A DNA stretch of 64,000 nt from Agrobacterium pusense (GCF_900102105.1 NZ_FNBB01000002.1:310001-374000); one strand, 5' to 3'. Positions 18,430-27,192 are shown, counted from the first letter of the stretch. A program made the numbers and translations. Notes: generated by a model not told the origin, from the sequence alone.

Positions 18430-19316
18430 GGGGTGACAAAGTCCGTCTTTCGATAACCCTGAATATAAAGAAGCGCCGTCAGGTCGCCATGGTCGATGCG
18501 CATCTGCGCTTCGGCCGCCACGGCCGGCTTGGCGTGCAGGGCCACGCCCGCGCCCGCCACATGCAGCATGCCCAGATCATTGGCTCCATCGCCAACCGCC
18601 ATCGCCTCATCTGGAGAAATGCCGAGTTTGGCAGCAATATCATTCAACGCATCCACCTTGGCCTGTTTTCCGAGGATGGGTTCGGCAACGGTGCCATCAA
18701 GCTCGCCATTTGCCTCACCAAGCAGATTGGCGCGGTTCTCGTCAAAACCGAGCACCGCGGCGACACGGCTGGTGAAGACGGTGAAACCGCCTGACACGAG
18801 GGCCGTGTAATAGCCTTTCGCCTTCATGGTGGCGATGAGTTCCTTGCCACCCGGGGTCAGCGTGATGCGCTTTTCGATGACCTCATCGATGACAGCAACC
18901 GGCAGTCCTTTCAGCAACGCGACGCGCTCCCGCAGTGCCGGTTCAAAGGCGATTTCGCCGTTCATGGCGCGTGCGGTGATGGCTGAGACCTTGTCCTTCA
19001 GCCCGACTTCAGCTGCCAGCTCATCGATGCATTCCTGACCGATCATGGTCGAATCCATGTCTGCGATCAGGAGTTTCTTGCGACGCTGGTCCTGCTCCTG
19101 GATCACGATATCGATCGGCTGGCCGGCGAGGGTGTCAGCGATAGTCCTGTGTGCCTGCTCGGTTGCGGTGCCGGAGGGCAGGGCGATATCGCAGGCAATC
19201 CCGTTCGCCAGCCAGTAGAGGCCCGATGCGTTCACGGCCTTCGCGGCCGCTTCGCCGAGGGCCGGTGTCAGAACAGGATTTGACGGATTGGCGATAAGCG
19301 TGGCAACCAGAGCCAT
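18426..19316 (-). CDS. serB: Phosphoserine phosphatase
   Basis: Last step of serine synthesis, hydrolysing phosphoserine. It has 296 residues: an N-terminal regulatory region (1-75) then a HAD-family catalytic domain with DMDST (nucleophile D86, acid/base D88), VSGGFTVF and the metal-binding GDGANDLGML. ATG 19316 (MALVATLIANPS) is chosen; it overlaps the divergent miaA ATG at 19315. AAGG about 10 bases upstream is a weak ribosome-binding site. It is followed by the coupled acetyltransferase gene. Confidence 0.95.
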   Translation of the reverse strand: MALVATLIANPSNPVLTPALGEAAAKAVNASGLYWLANGIACDIALPSGTATEQAHRTIADTLAGQPIDIVIQEQDQRRKKLLIADMDSTMIGQECIDELAAEVGLKDKVSAITARAMNGEIAFEPALRERVALLKGLPVAVIDEVIEKRITLTPGGKELIATMKAKGYYTALVSGGFTVFTSRVAAVLGFDENRANLLGEANGELDGTVAEPILGKQAKVDALNDIAAKLGISPDEAMAVGDGANDLGMLHVAGAGVALHAKPAVAAEAQMRIDHGDLTALLYIQGYRKTDFVTP

Positions 19317-20211
19317 GATGAAAAACCTTGATGAGAATTTTGATGCGATCCTGATAACCGGCCCGACGGCTAGCGGCAAGTCCGCGCTTGCGCTTCGTCT
19401 GGCTGTGGAGCGGGACGGTGTCGTCATCAATGCCGACAGCATGCAGGTTTACGACACGCTGCGCGTGTTGACCGCCCGACCGTCCGAAGACGAGATGGAG
19501 GGGGTGCCGCATCTCCTCTACGGTCACGTGCCGGCGAGCAGTCTCTACTCCACGGGCGAATGGCTGCGGGATATCTCCGCCGTGCTTGCCGATCTGCGCG
19601 AGCAGGGGCGTTTCCCCGTCATCGTCGGCGGCACGGGGCTTTATTTCAAGGCGCTGACAGGCGGGCTTTCCGACATGCCTGCCATTCCGGACACGATCCG
19701 TGAGCCGATGCGGGCCCGGTTGATCGAAGAAGGCGCAGCCATCCTTTACGCCGAGCTTGCCCGGCGCGATCCCGTCATGGCCGACATGCTCCAGCCGGGA
19801 GACGGCCAGCGTATTGTCCGCGCGCTGGAGGTGCTTGAAGCGACCGGGAAGTCCATCAGGGATTTTCAGCTTGCCCGTGGCCCGATGATCGTTGATCCGG
19901 ACCGGGCGCAAAAACTCGTGGTCCTGCCGGAGAGGCCGGAATTGCATGCGCGTATCAACCGCCGTTTCGAAGCCATGATGCATAGCGGTGCAGTGGAGGA
20001 GGTGCAGGCGCTTCTCGCCCTCGATCTTCCGGCCGATGCCACCGTCATGAAGGCGATTGGCGTTGCCCAGATTGCTGAAATGCTGGCCGGGCGCATGAGC
20101 ACGGCGGATGTAGTTGAAAGATCGGCCGCTGCAACCCGACAATATGCCAAACGGCAGATGACATGGTTCCGCAACCAGATGGATGAAGACTGGATGCGTA
20201 TTCAGCCGTGA
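19315..20211 (+). CDS. miaA: tRNA dimethylallyltransferase
   Basis: Adds the isopentenyl group to A37 of tRNAs reading UNN codons. It has 298 residues with the P-loop GPTASGKSALALRL, NADSMQVYD, the substrate motif VGGTGLYFKAL and the C-terminal RQYAKRQMTWFRNQ. The start is ATG 19315 or 19318 (MMKNLDENF); no strong ribosome-binding site is present. The gene starts inside the serB start codon on the opposite strand, so its promoter must lie within serB. It ends 6 bases before the stop of the convergent HerA-like gene. Confidence 0.95.
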   Translation: MMKNLDENFDAILITGPTASGKSALALRLAVERDGVVINADSMQVYDTLRVLTARPSEDEMEGVPHLLYGHVPASSLYSTGEWLRDISAVLADLREQGRFPVIVGGTGLYFKALTGGLSDMPAIPDTIREPMRARLIEEGAAILYAELARRDPVMADMLQPGDGQRIVRALEVLEATGKSIRDFQLARGPMIVDPDRAQKLVVLPERPELHARINRRFEAMMHSGAVEEVQALLALDLPADATVMKAIGVAQIAEMLAGRMSTADVVERSAAATRQYAKRQMTWFRNQMDEDWMRIQP

Positions 20212-20217
20212 AGGAAC

Positions 20218-22224
20218 TCAATCTTTCCTGTAGAGACTGCCGAGCGGTTTCTTGAGCAGGCTTTCACGCAGCGACGGACGTGTATCACCCTGGGGACCAT
20301 TCTGCGCCTGCATCTGGAAACCGGCTTTGCGCAACTCGTTGACGGCGCTGGAGGCGGTGTCGGTGCCTACCGGATTTTGTGATGCAGGCAGGGCGCGCCC
20401 AGGTAGCATGTCCGGGCGGTAGGGTTCGTATTCCTCGCTTACAGCCGCCCCCAGCTCCCGCTTCCAGGGATCGATATCGGCCGCATCGAGAGGCCGCGCG
20501 GTCGGTTCCGCCGGATCTGAAAAGGCCGCTTCCACGCTCTGCTGAAAGCCGGTGATAACCGGCCTGCTTGCGGCGCGCATGCGGGTGACGATGGCGTTCA
20601 GGTCCACGGTATCGGGCGTTTCCTGGCTGGCGAGGCTGATCGTGCCGCTCGCCTTGGGCAATTTGATGGTGGGCACCCGGTCGAAACGCATGCGCATTGG
20701 CACCCCGACTGCCTCGCCGAAGGCGATGGCTTCGCCATTGCCGATGGAGGAAAGAAAGCTTGTGGTTGAGGCCGATGCGTTCGGCACAGCCGAGAGAATG
20801 ATCTTCTGGTCGATCTCGTTCGACAGCCGCATGGCGAAAACAGTCGAACATTGCGACAGGATTGTCTGATCCAGCTCACTGGGTCTCTGGGTGATGATGC
20901 CCAGCGAAATGCCGTATTTCCGGCCTTCCTTGGCAATCTGGGCGATGGATTGCCGGGTGGGGAAAAAGCCGCGCTCGGGGTCGGCGGGAACATAACGGTG
21001 CGCTTCCTCGCACACCACGAGCATATGCAGCGAACCGCGCGCCAGCACCGCCAGTTCGAAGGACATACGGCAAAGAACGGAAACCACCGAGTTTACCACT
21101 TCGGACGGGATGCCCGACAGTTGGAATACCGAAATCGGTTTGCCTTCCCCGGGAATGCGGAAAATATGCGCCACGGTTTCCAGAATCGTGTCGCTGATCG
21201 TATTGCTGGAGAACATGAAATTATAACGCGTGTCGTTGATGGCCGAAAGAATGCGGCCTTTCAGCGTGCGCAGCGCCGGTTTTTCGCCACGCCCCTCCAG
21301 CCGCCCGATGCGCTCGTCAATGAGGGCGAGAAGATCGGCGATGCGGTAGGGAACCGGCGTGTCCGGTGTGATCGCGCTCTTGTCGGAGGTGCGGCGAACG
21401 GCCGAACCTTCGGTTCCGCGAAACGCTTTTTTCGCCTCGGGAATCAGATCCCGCAGAACATCCATTTCCTCCGGCACGGGTTTGCGGCCGCGGAACACAA
21501 CCTCCGCGAACTCCTCAAGGCGCATCAACCAGAAGGGAAGGTCCAGCGTATCGGTGTCGATGACGACGGAATGATCTGGGAAGGCGGCGGCGAATTCATT
21601 GTGCGGATCAAGAATGAGGACACGCAGTTTCGGGTCGGTCTCGATTGCCTTGTTCAAAAGCAGGGAGACCGCAGTGGTCTTGCCCACACCGGTCGAACCG
21701 ACAACGGCGAAATGTTTGGCCAGCATCTGCGGAATATTGATGGCGGCATTGATCGTATCGTCCTGCGTCAGCTTGCCGATGACGCAGGCGTCGCGCTTGC
21801 CGCCGTCGTAAATCCTGGAGAGGTCGCTCGCACGGATACGATGCGCGACCGCGCCGAGATAGGGATAACGGGAGATGCCGGTGGAAAAGCGTTCGCTGCC
21901 ATCTTCGGTACGATAAACCTCGCCCACGAGTTCAACGTCGATCAGCAGCCTGTTCGGCTTGTCTGGCGCCCAGTATTCTTCGCCGGTCCGCATGGCAAAG
22001 ACAAGCGCGGCGACGCGGCTCGTGCCCATTTCAATGGAGATCAGGCGTCCGACGGACCAGAGCTGCGATACGTCTGTGGTGCCCGGTTCGGTTTCCGCAA
22101 CAATGGTGGCGCGGGCGCCGTCGCAGGCGATGACACGGCCGAGCATGCGGTTCGCCGGCTGCTCGCCGGATCGCCGTTCGTTTTCGCCCATGCGGGACGC
22201 GTTATGAAACGTGTCGTTACTCAC
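20218..22224 (-). CDS. HerA-like ATPase (DUF87/HAS-barrel type)
   Basis: Probable hexameric DNA translocase or related ATPase of the HerA/FtsK superfamily. About 668 residues: an N-terminal HAS-barrel-like region, Walker A GSTGVGKTT with DPHNEFAAAFPDH just after, Walker B MLVVCEEAHRY, and ITQRPSELDQTILSQC, the usual sensor/arginine-finger region. The C-terminal 120 residues look disordered. The likely start is GTG 22224 (GGGA upstream); ATG 22191 (MGENERR) is the alternative. No NurA-like nuclease is adjacent, so the classic HerA-NurA end-resection role is not supported by context. Similar stand-alone genes are found in many alphaproteobacteria. Confidence 0.8.
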   Translation of the reverse strand: MSNDTFHNASRMGENERRSGEQPANRMLGRVIACDGARATIVAETEPGTTDVSQLWSVGRLISIEMGTSRVAALVFAMRTGEEYWAPDKPNRLLIDVELVGEVYRTEDGSERFSTGISRYPYLGAVAHRIRASDLSRIYDGGKRDACVIGKLTQDDTINAAINIPQMLAKHFAVVGSTGVGKTTAVSLLLNKAIETDPKLRVLILDPHNEFAAAFPDHSVVIDTDTLDLPFWLMRLEEFAEVVFRGRKPVPEEMDVLRDLIPEAKKAFRGTEGSAVRRTSDKSAITPDTPVPYRIADLLALIDERIGRLEGRGEKPALRTLKGRILSAINDTRYNFMFSSNTISDTILETVAHIFRIPGEGKPISVFQLSGIPSEVVNSVVSVLCRMSFELAVLARGSLHMLVVCEEAHRYVPADPERGFFPTRQSIAQIAKEGRKYGISLGIITQRPSELDQTILSQCSTVFAMRLSNEIDQKIILSAVPNASASTTSFLSSIGNGEAIAFGEAVGVPMRMRFDRVPTIKLPKASGTISLASQETPDTVDLNAIVTRMRAASRPVITGFQQSVEAAFSDPAEPTARPLDAADIDPWKRELGAAVSEEYEPYRPDMLPGRALPASQNPVGTDTASSAVNELRKAGFQMQAQNGPQGDTRPSLRESLLKKPLGSLYRKD

Positions 22225-22393
22225 ATTTTTTCCCGGTACATGCGGATGATCGCGGTGGTTCCGGCAGCATCTGCCTTCCCGGTATAAAAGATTATGCTTA
22301 ACAACAGGTGTATCACTTGCGTTCGAAAATTTCGCGCAGACGCGCTTTCCGGTAATAAAAGAAGGCGACGGTGATTTTTTCATGCAATATGCG

Positions 22394-22422
22394 TTGACGG
22401 CTGGGGCTTTTGTGGCTAACAC
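22394..22422 (+). promoter_or_regulatory. Promoter of the ilvI-ilvH operon
   Basis: TTGACG (22394-22399) and TAACAC (22417-22422) are 17 bases apart. Transcription would begin near 22429-22431, at or within two bases of the leader-peptide ATG, which suggests a leaderless or nearly leaderless leader ORF. The -10 box is imperfect. Confidence 0.55.
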
Positions 22423-22430
22423 TCCGGCCC

Positions 22431-22487
22431 ATGAAAAATCTTAACGTACTTATCGTGGTGGGACGGCGCATGGGCAGGATGGTGTAA
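22431..22487 (+). CDS. Leader peptide of the ilvIH attenuator
   Basis: 18-residue peptide MKNLNVLIVVGRRMGRMV. Codons 4 to 10 hold two Leu, one Ile and three Val, the three end products of the pathway, which is the signature of ribosome-mediated attenuation. It ends at TAA 22485-22487, inside a perfect hairpin (22477-22493), and is followed by a terminator at 22520-22542. No ribosome-binding site is visible before the ATG, in line with a leaderless start. Confidence 0.85.
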   Translation: MKNLNVLIVVGRRMGRMV

Positions 22488-22542
22488 CCATCCGGCGAAA
22501 GCACCCATGCGCTGAACGAGGCTCCTCTAGGGGCCTTTTTTT
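22466..22542 (+). promoter_or_regulatory. Transcription attenuator of ilvIH
   Basis: Three pairings can be read. First, GGATGG/CCATCC (22477-22482 and 22488-22493) is a pause-type hairpin over the leader stop codon. Second, a 9-bp stem GCGCATGGG (22466-22474) with CCCATGCGC (22504-22512) encloses it. Third, a terminator GGCTCC-TCTA-GGGGCC (22520-22535) is followed by seven T. Ribosome stalling on the Leu/Ile/Val codons would change which forms. The exact antiterminator partner was not resolved. A transcript ended here would be about 112 nt. Confidence 0.85.
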
Positions 22543-22605
22543 ATGTCTTCAAACAGGCCCTCGGGCTCCTCGATATCCAAAGCCAAAGCGGGATGGAAAC
22601 AGGCA

Positions 22606-24399
22606 ATGACGGATAAGGACAATACGGAAAACAGCAATCGCATGACAGGTGCGGAGATCGTTTTGCGGGCGCTGAAGGACAACGGCGTCGAGCACATCTT
22701 CGGTTATCCCGGCGGCGCCGTACTTCCGATCTATGACGAGATTTTCCAGCAGGAAGACATCCAGCATATTCTCGTGCGCCATGAGCAGGGCGCTGGCCAT
22801 GCGGCTGAAGGTTATGCCCGCTCGACCGGCAAGGTCGGTGTCATGCTCGTCACCTCAGGTCCCGGCGCGACCAATGCAGTTACTCCCCTGCAGGATGCGC
22901 TGATGGATTCCATTCCGCTCGTCTGCCTGTCCGGCCAGGTTCCCACCACGCTGATCGGCTCGGACGCGTTCCAGGAATGCGATACTGTTGGCATCACGCG
23001 CCCCTGCACCAAGCACAACTGGCTGGTGAAGGACGTCAACGAACTGGCTGGTATCATCCATGAGGCTTTCCGCATTGCGCAGACCGGACGTCCGGGTCCT
23101 GTCGTTGTCGATATCCCGAAGGACATCCAGTTCGCCACCGGCACCTACACGCCGCCTTCGGCTGCCGTCCAGCAGAAGAGCTACAAGCCGAAGGTTCAGG
23201 GCGACCTTAATGCCATCCATGCCGCCATCGAACTGATGTCGAAGGCGAAAAAGCCGGTTTTCTACACCGGCGGCGGCGTCATCAATTCCGGCCCGGAAGC
23301 AACCCGGTTGCTGCGTGAACTGGTCGAGCTGACCGGCTTCCCGATCACGTCGACATTGATGGGTCTCGGTGCCTATCCGGCGTCCGGCAAGAACTGGCTC
23401 GGCATGCTGGGCATGCACGGTTCCTACGAAGCCAATATGACGATGCATGATTGCGACGTTCTCGTCTGCGTCGGCGCGCGTTTCGACGACCGTATCACCG
23501 GCCGCATCAACGCTTTCTCGCCGAATTCGAAGAAGATCCATATCGATATCGATCCCTCCTCGATCAACAAGACGGTTCGCGTCGACGTTCCGATCATTGG
23601 TGATGTTAGCCATGTCCTGGAAGACATGGTTCGCCTGTGGCGCGCTTTGCCGAAGAAGCCGGAGAAGGCGCAGACCGCAGAGTGGTGGTCACAGATCGAG
23701 CGCTGGCGTGCCCGCAACTCCTTTGCCTACAAGAATTCCAACGATGTCATCATGCCGCAATATGCCCTGCAGCGGCTTTATGAGGCATCGAAGGGGCGTG
23801 ACACCTACATCACGACAGAAGTCGGCCAGCACCAGATGTGGGCGGCGCAGTTTTTTGGCTTCGAGGAGCCGAACCACTGGATGACCTCGGGCGGTCTCGG
23901 CACGATGGGTTATGGCCTGCCGGCCGCCATCGGCGTTCAGGTCGCGCACCCCGAAGCGCTGGTTATCGACATTGCCGGTGACGCCTCGATCCAGATGTGC
24001 ATTCAGGAGATGTCCTGCGCCATCCAGTACGGCCTGCCGGTGAAGATCTTCATCCTCAACAACCAGTATATGGGCATGGTGCGCCAGTGGCAGCAGCTGC
24101 TGCACGGCAACCGCCTGTCCAACTCCTATACGGAAGCCATGCCCGATTTCGTCAAGCTCGCGGAAGCCTATGGCGCGGTTGGCATGTATTGCGACGACCC
24201 GAAGGAACTGGATGACAAGATTGCCGAGATGATCGCGGTCAAGAAGCCGGTCATTTTCGATTGCCGTGTTGCCAATCTCGCCAATTGCTTCCCGATGATT
24301 CCGTCTGGTAAGGCTCATAACGAGATGTTGTTGCCGGATGAGGCGACGGATGAAGCAGTTGCCAACGCCATTGACGCCAAGGGCCGTCAGCTAGTCTGA
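22606..24399 (+). CDS. ilvI: Acetolactate synthase, large subunit
   Basis: ThDP-dependent first common step of Val/Leu/Ile synthesis. About 597 residues: N-terminal ThDP pyrimidine domain (FGYPGGAVLPIYDEI with EQGAGHAAEGYARSTG), central FAD domain (CVGARFDDRITG), and C-terminal ThDP-binding motif GDASIQMCIQEMS with ILNNQYMGMVRQWQ. ATG 22606 (MTDKDNTENSN) is preferred. An ATG at 22543 directly abuts the attenuator T-run and lacks a ribosome-binding site. It is followed after 19 bases by ilvH and controlled by the upstream attenuator. The symbol ilvB is also used for this subunit. Confidence 0.95.
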   Translation: MTDKDNTENSNRMTGAEIVLRALKDNGVEHIFGYPGGAVLPIYDEIFQQEDIQHILVRHEQGAGHAAEGYARSTGKVGVMLVTSGPGATNAVTPLQDALMDSIPLVCLSGQVPTTLIGSDAFQECDTVGITRPCTKHNWLVKDVNELAGIIHEAFRIAQTGRPGPVVVDIPKDIQFATGTYTPPSAAVQQKSYKPKVQGDLNAIHAAIELMSKAKKPVFYTGGGVINSGPEATRLLRELVELTGFPITSTLMGLGAYPASGKNWLGMLGMHGSYEANMTMHDCDVLVCVGARFDDRITGRINAFSPNSKKIHIDIDPSSINKTVRVDVPIIGDVSHVLEDMVRLWRALPKKPEKAQTAEWWSQIERWRARNSFAYKNSNDVIMPQYALQRLYEASKGRDTYITTEVGQHQMWAAQFFGFEEPNHWMTSGGLGTMGYGLPAAIGVQVAHPEALVIDIAGDASIQMCIQEMSCAIQYGLPVKIFILNNQYMGMVRQWQQLLHGNRLSNSYTEAMPDFVKLAEAYGAVGMYCDDPKELDDKIAEMIAVKKPVIFDCRVANLANCFPMIPSGKAHNEMLLPDEATDEAVANAIDAKGRQLV

Positions 24400-24418
24400 G
24401 CCGGGAGAGGAAAAGGAC

Positions 24419-24991
24419 ATGAACGCACACCTACAACCTACCGGCTCCGCCTACTTCATTCAGAAGGAAACGGCCGCCGTCGAAAACCACACGCTGTCGG
24501 TTCTCGTCAACAACGAGCCCGGCGTGCTGGCTCGGGTCATCGGGCTCTTTTCCGGCCGTGGCTACAACATTGAAAGCCTGACGGTTTCGGAAACCGAACA
24601 TGAGGCGCATCTCTCGCGCATTACCATCGTCACGCGCGGCACGCCCATCGTGCTGGAGCAGATCAAGGCGCAGTTGGAACGGATCGTGCCGGTGCACCGG
24701 GTTCTCGACCTGACCGTTCGCGCCCGCGAACTGGGGCAGGAGCGGCCGATCGAGCGGGAAGTGGCGCTGATCAAGGTTGCCGGCACCGGTGAAGTCCGAG
24801 CCGAGGCGTTGCGGCTTGCCGATGCGTTTCAGGCCAAGGTCGTGGATGCGACGGTGGAGCATTTCATCTTCGAAATCACCGGCAAGTCGTCGAAAATCGA
24901 CCAGTTCGTGGCGATCATCAAGCCGCTCGGCCTGATCGAAATCTGCCGCACGGGCATTGCCGCGATGAACCGTGGTTCGCAGGGGATGTGA
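24419..24991 (+). CDS. ilvH: Acetolactate synthase, small regulatory subunit
   Basis: 190 residues. The N-terminal ACT domain begins HTLSVLVNNEPGVLARVIGLFSGRG, the valine-binding feedback region, and the second domain has EVALIKV and IFEITGKSSKIDQF. It activates the large subunit and gives valine inhibition. GGAGAGG lies just upstream of the start. It is the second gene of the operon and is followed by a clear terminator. Confidence 0.96.
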   Translation: MNAHLQPTGSAYFIQKETAAVENHTLSVLVNNEPGVLARVIGLFSGRGYNIESLTVSETEHEAHLSRITIVTRGTPIVLEQIKAQLERIVPVHRVLDLTVRARELGQERPIEREVALIKVAGTGEVRAEALRLADAFQAKVVDATVEHFIFEITGKSSKIDQFVAIIKPLGLIEICRTGIAAMNRGSQGM

Positions 24992-25026
24992 TTTCTCCGA
25001 GTGCAGAGCAGATGTTGGAATACAAG

Positions 25027-25051
25027 CCCGCGGTTCGCCGCGGGTTTTTTT
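25027..25051 (+). terminator. Rho-independent terminator of ilvIH
   Basis: CCCGCGG (25027-25033), TTCG tetraloop, CCGCGGG (25038-25044), then seven T. A perfect and stable stem. Confidence 0.93.
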
Positions 25052-25076
25052 ATGGCCTGCTCTTGGCTGATATATA

Positions 25077-25133
25077 TTCAACCATATGGTTGACTTTCTT
25101 GGGCGGGAGTCTATATTCAACAACATGGTTGAA
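25077..25133 (+). promoter_or_regulatory. Tandem operator for the ArsR-type regulator
   Basis: Two copies of the motif TTCAAC-N6-GTTGA(A/C), at 25077-25094 and 25116-25133, each preceded by TATA. The first contains a perfect 16-base palindrome TCAACCATATGGTTGA; in the second the regulator's own ATG forms part of the spacer. Centres are 39 bases apart. This is typical of ArsR autoregulation; the binding itself is inferred. Confidence 0.65.
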
Positions 25134-25493
25134 TTATCTGCTTCACATCTAGACACTGTCTTTCATGCCTTGGGCGACGCCACGCGACGCACGATGCTGC
25201 GGGATCTTTCCCGCGGTGAGCGAACGGTGACACAGTTGGCTCAGCCGTTCGACATCTCGCTCGCTGCGGCTTCAAAGCACATCAAGGCGCTGGAAAATGC
25301 GGGGCTCATCCGCCGCGAGGTGAGGGGGCGTATCCATGTCTGCCGCCTTGCGCCGGAACGGCTGGAAGAAGCGCATGAATGGCTGGATTTCTACCGGCAG
25401 TTCTGGGGCAGCCGCCTCGATATTCTTGAGCAGATGCTCAGGGAGGAAGACCAGGGAAAAACCCCTGCAGATGGAGGAAATGACAATGGCTGA
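25125..25493 (+). CDS. ArsR family winged-helix regulator
   Basis: 122 residues. The winged helix is residues 8-85 (FHALGDATRRTMLRDLSRGERTV, then ISLAAASKHIKALENAGLI as recognition helix). There is no metal-binding cysteine pair of the ArsR/SmtB kind, so it belongs to the metal-independent subgroup that is commonly paired with SRPBCC/AHSA1 genes. The start is ATG 25125; an in-frame ATG at 25086 lies in the first operator copy. It overlaps the next gene by 8 bases. It probably represses the two-gene operon, including itself. Confidence 0.88.
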   Translation: MVELSASHLDTVFHALGDATRRTMLRDLSRGERTVTQLAQPFDISLAAASKHIKALENAGLIRREVRGRIHVCRLAPERLEEAHEWLDFYRQFWGSRLDILEQMLREEDQGKTPADGGNDNG

Positions 25494-26019
25494 TATTGCA
25501 ATGCCTGACACCTATGGTCGCCTCGTTGAACCGACGACCCTGAAGATCGAGCGGCTGCTGCCGGGGCCGGTCGAACGGGTATGGGCCTATCTGACGGAAA
25601 GCGACCTTCGCCGCCGCTGGCTGGCTTCCGGCGAGATGCGGCTTGCCGCCGGCGCACCATTCGAGCTGGTGTGGCGGAATGATGAACTTTCCAATCCACC
25701 CGGACGCCGCCCTGAGGGCTTTTCCGAAGAGCACAGGATGGCTTCCCGCATCATTACGGTTGTTCCGCCGCACCGCCTTGTCTTCACATGGGGCGAGGGT
25801 GCCGAGGTTTCCATCGAACTCCAGGCTCTTGGCAAGGACGTGCTCCTGACGCTGATCCATCGCCGACTGGCGGATCGCACCACAAGGCTCAATGTCAGCG
25901 CCGGTTGGCACGTGCACCTTGATGTTCTCGCTGCCCGCCTTCAGGAGGAGGAGCCGGAACCCTTCTGGGAAACATGGCTGGGTCTGAAAGAGGAATATGA
26001 GCACCGGATACCGCAATAG
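25486..26019 (+). CDS. SRPBCC (AHSA1-like) domain protein
   Basis: 177 residues of the START/Bet v1-like fold, with the usual opening KIERLLPGPVERVWAYLTESDLRRRWLASGEM and a C-terminal helix region. Such proteins bind hydrophobic ligands. The ATG at 25486 has GGAGG 8 bases upstream; earlier in-frame ATGs (25471, 25480) overlap that site. It overlaps the ArsR gene, so the pair is one operon. The ligand is unknown. Confidence 0.85.
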   Translation: MADIAMPDTYGRLVEPTTLKIERLLPGPVERVWAYLTESDLRRRWLASGEMRLAAGAPFELVWRNDELSNPPGRRPEGFSEEHRMASRIITVVPPHRLVFTWGEGAEVSIELQALGKDVLLTLIHRRLADRTTRLNVSAGWHVHLDVLAARLQEEEPEPFWETWLGLKEEYEHRIPQ

Positions 26020-26041
26020 GCACGGTGCGTTCTCGTGATGC

Positions 26042-26066
26042 AACGGCGCGGCTTGCCGCGCCGTTT
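26042..26066 (+). terminator. Hairpin terminator after the ArsR-SRPBCC operon
   Basis: AACGGCGCGGC (26042-26052) and GCCGCGCCGTT (26055-26065) form an 11-bp inverted repeat followed by only a short T run (TTT), so it is a weaker terminator than the ilvIH one. Confidence 0.6.
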
Positions 26067-26184
26067 CGATTGGTCCGCCTGATTTTCCCTTGGGCGACAG
26101 GGCTGCCTATGGGACTTGGCGTTCACATTCCGATTCAACCGCTTGAGCGATTGATTCCGACGTGTCTCCTAACCGTTTGTTGCG

Positions 26185-27030
26185 TCAAAGCATTTCCAGC
26201 GCCGTCTTGCGCGTTGGCGGGGGGAAGACGGCATCCAGGGCGGCCCAGTCCTCCTCGGTTATATCAAGATCGGTCGCGCCGCGATTTTCTTCGACGCGCG
26301 CGGGATTCGAGGATTTCGGGATCGCGATGACGCCTTCCCTTTCCAGCAGAAAAGCCAGAGCCAGTTGCGCCGGGGTCGCCTGATAGGCCTTGGCGATGCG
26401 TATGAGTTCATGGTTCTTGAGAATACGGCCCTGTTCTATGGGAGAATAGGCCATCAGTGGCACGCCGTGTTGCTGGCACCAGGGCAACAGCGAAAACTCC
26501 GGCCCGCGTCGGGACAGATTGTAAAGTACCTGATTGGCGGCGCAGTTCCTGCCGTCAGGAACAGCGAAAAGCTCTTCCATGTCGTCCGTGTCGAAATTGG
26601 AGACGCCCCAGTCGCCGATCTTGCCGTCCCTCTTCAGTCTTTCGAAAGCCGCCACGGTTTCTTCGAGTGGGTGCTCTCCGCGCCAGTGCAGCAGATAGAG
26701 ATCGATGTGGTCGGTGCCGAGCCGGGCGAGGCTGCGCTCGCAGGCGTCGACGGTGCCGGTGGCGCTGGCATTCCAAGGATAGACCTTGCTTACCAGAAAC
26801 ACGTCTTCGCGATGATTGACGATAGCCCTGCCGACTATCTCTTCCGATCGGCCGTCCGCGTACATTTCCGCAGTGTCAATCAACGTCATGCCAAGGTCGA
26901 TGGCCCGTCGGATACTTTCAACCTCCTGCTCGGCGGATGATCTCGTCTCCCCCATGTTCCACGTCCCGAGGCCGAGGGCTGGGACCTCTTTTCCGGATGG
27001 GAGGGCAACGTAGGGAATGTCATCATACAT
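26185..27030 (-). CDS. Aldo/keto reductase
   Basis: 281-residue NADPH-dependent carbonyl reductase. The catalytic tetrad is visible: Asp and Tyr in [11 protein letters not shown], Lys in FLVSKVYP and His in [20 protein letters not shown] near the N-terminus and [14 protein letters not shown] (cofactor phosphate binding) near the C-terminus are typical. The start is ATG 27030 ([10 protein letters not shown]). It stands alone, divergent from the LysE-type exporter. The substrate is not known. Confidence 0.9.
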   Translation of the reverse strand: MYDDIPYVALPSGKEVPALGLGTWNMGETRSSAEQEVESIRRAIDLGMTLIDTAEMYADGRSEEIVGRAIVNHREDVFLVSKVYPWNASATGTVDACERSLARLGTDHIDLYLLHWRGEHPLEETVAAFERLKRDGKIGDWGVSNFDTDDMEELFAVPDGRNCAANQVLYNLSRRGPEFSLLPWCQQHGVPLMAYSPIEQGRILKNHELIRIAKAYQATPAQLALAFLLEREGVIAIPKSSNPARVEENRGATDLDITEEDWAALDAVFPPPTRKTALEML

Positions 27031-27192
27031 CGTTTCGCTCCAGGGTTTTCGCGGAAAGAATAAGCCTTTGTTCCGACTTCTCAACCCGGCACGGGCGGGA
27101 TCGATCCATCAAAAAAATTGACCTCGTCGATCGGTTTGCCGGGCTGGTCTGATGGCGGTCCCGTGGGTAGGGTTGCCTTCACAGGAGAGATC

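Noticed and set aside
20851-22287. 478-residue open frame on the plus strand
   Set aside because: It lies antisense to the HerA-like gene, whose Walker motifs are clear. The translation has no domain and no start signal; it is a product of GC-rich codon use.
22543-22605. ATG 22543 as start of the acetolactate synthase large subunit
   Set aside because: It directly follows the T-run of the attenuator and has no ribosome-binding site. MTDKDN at 22606 fits the family better.
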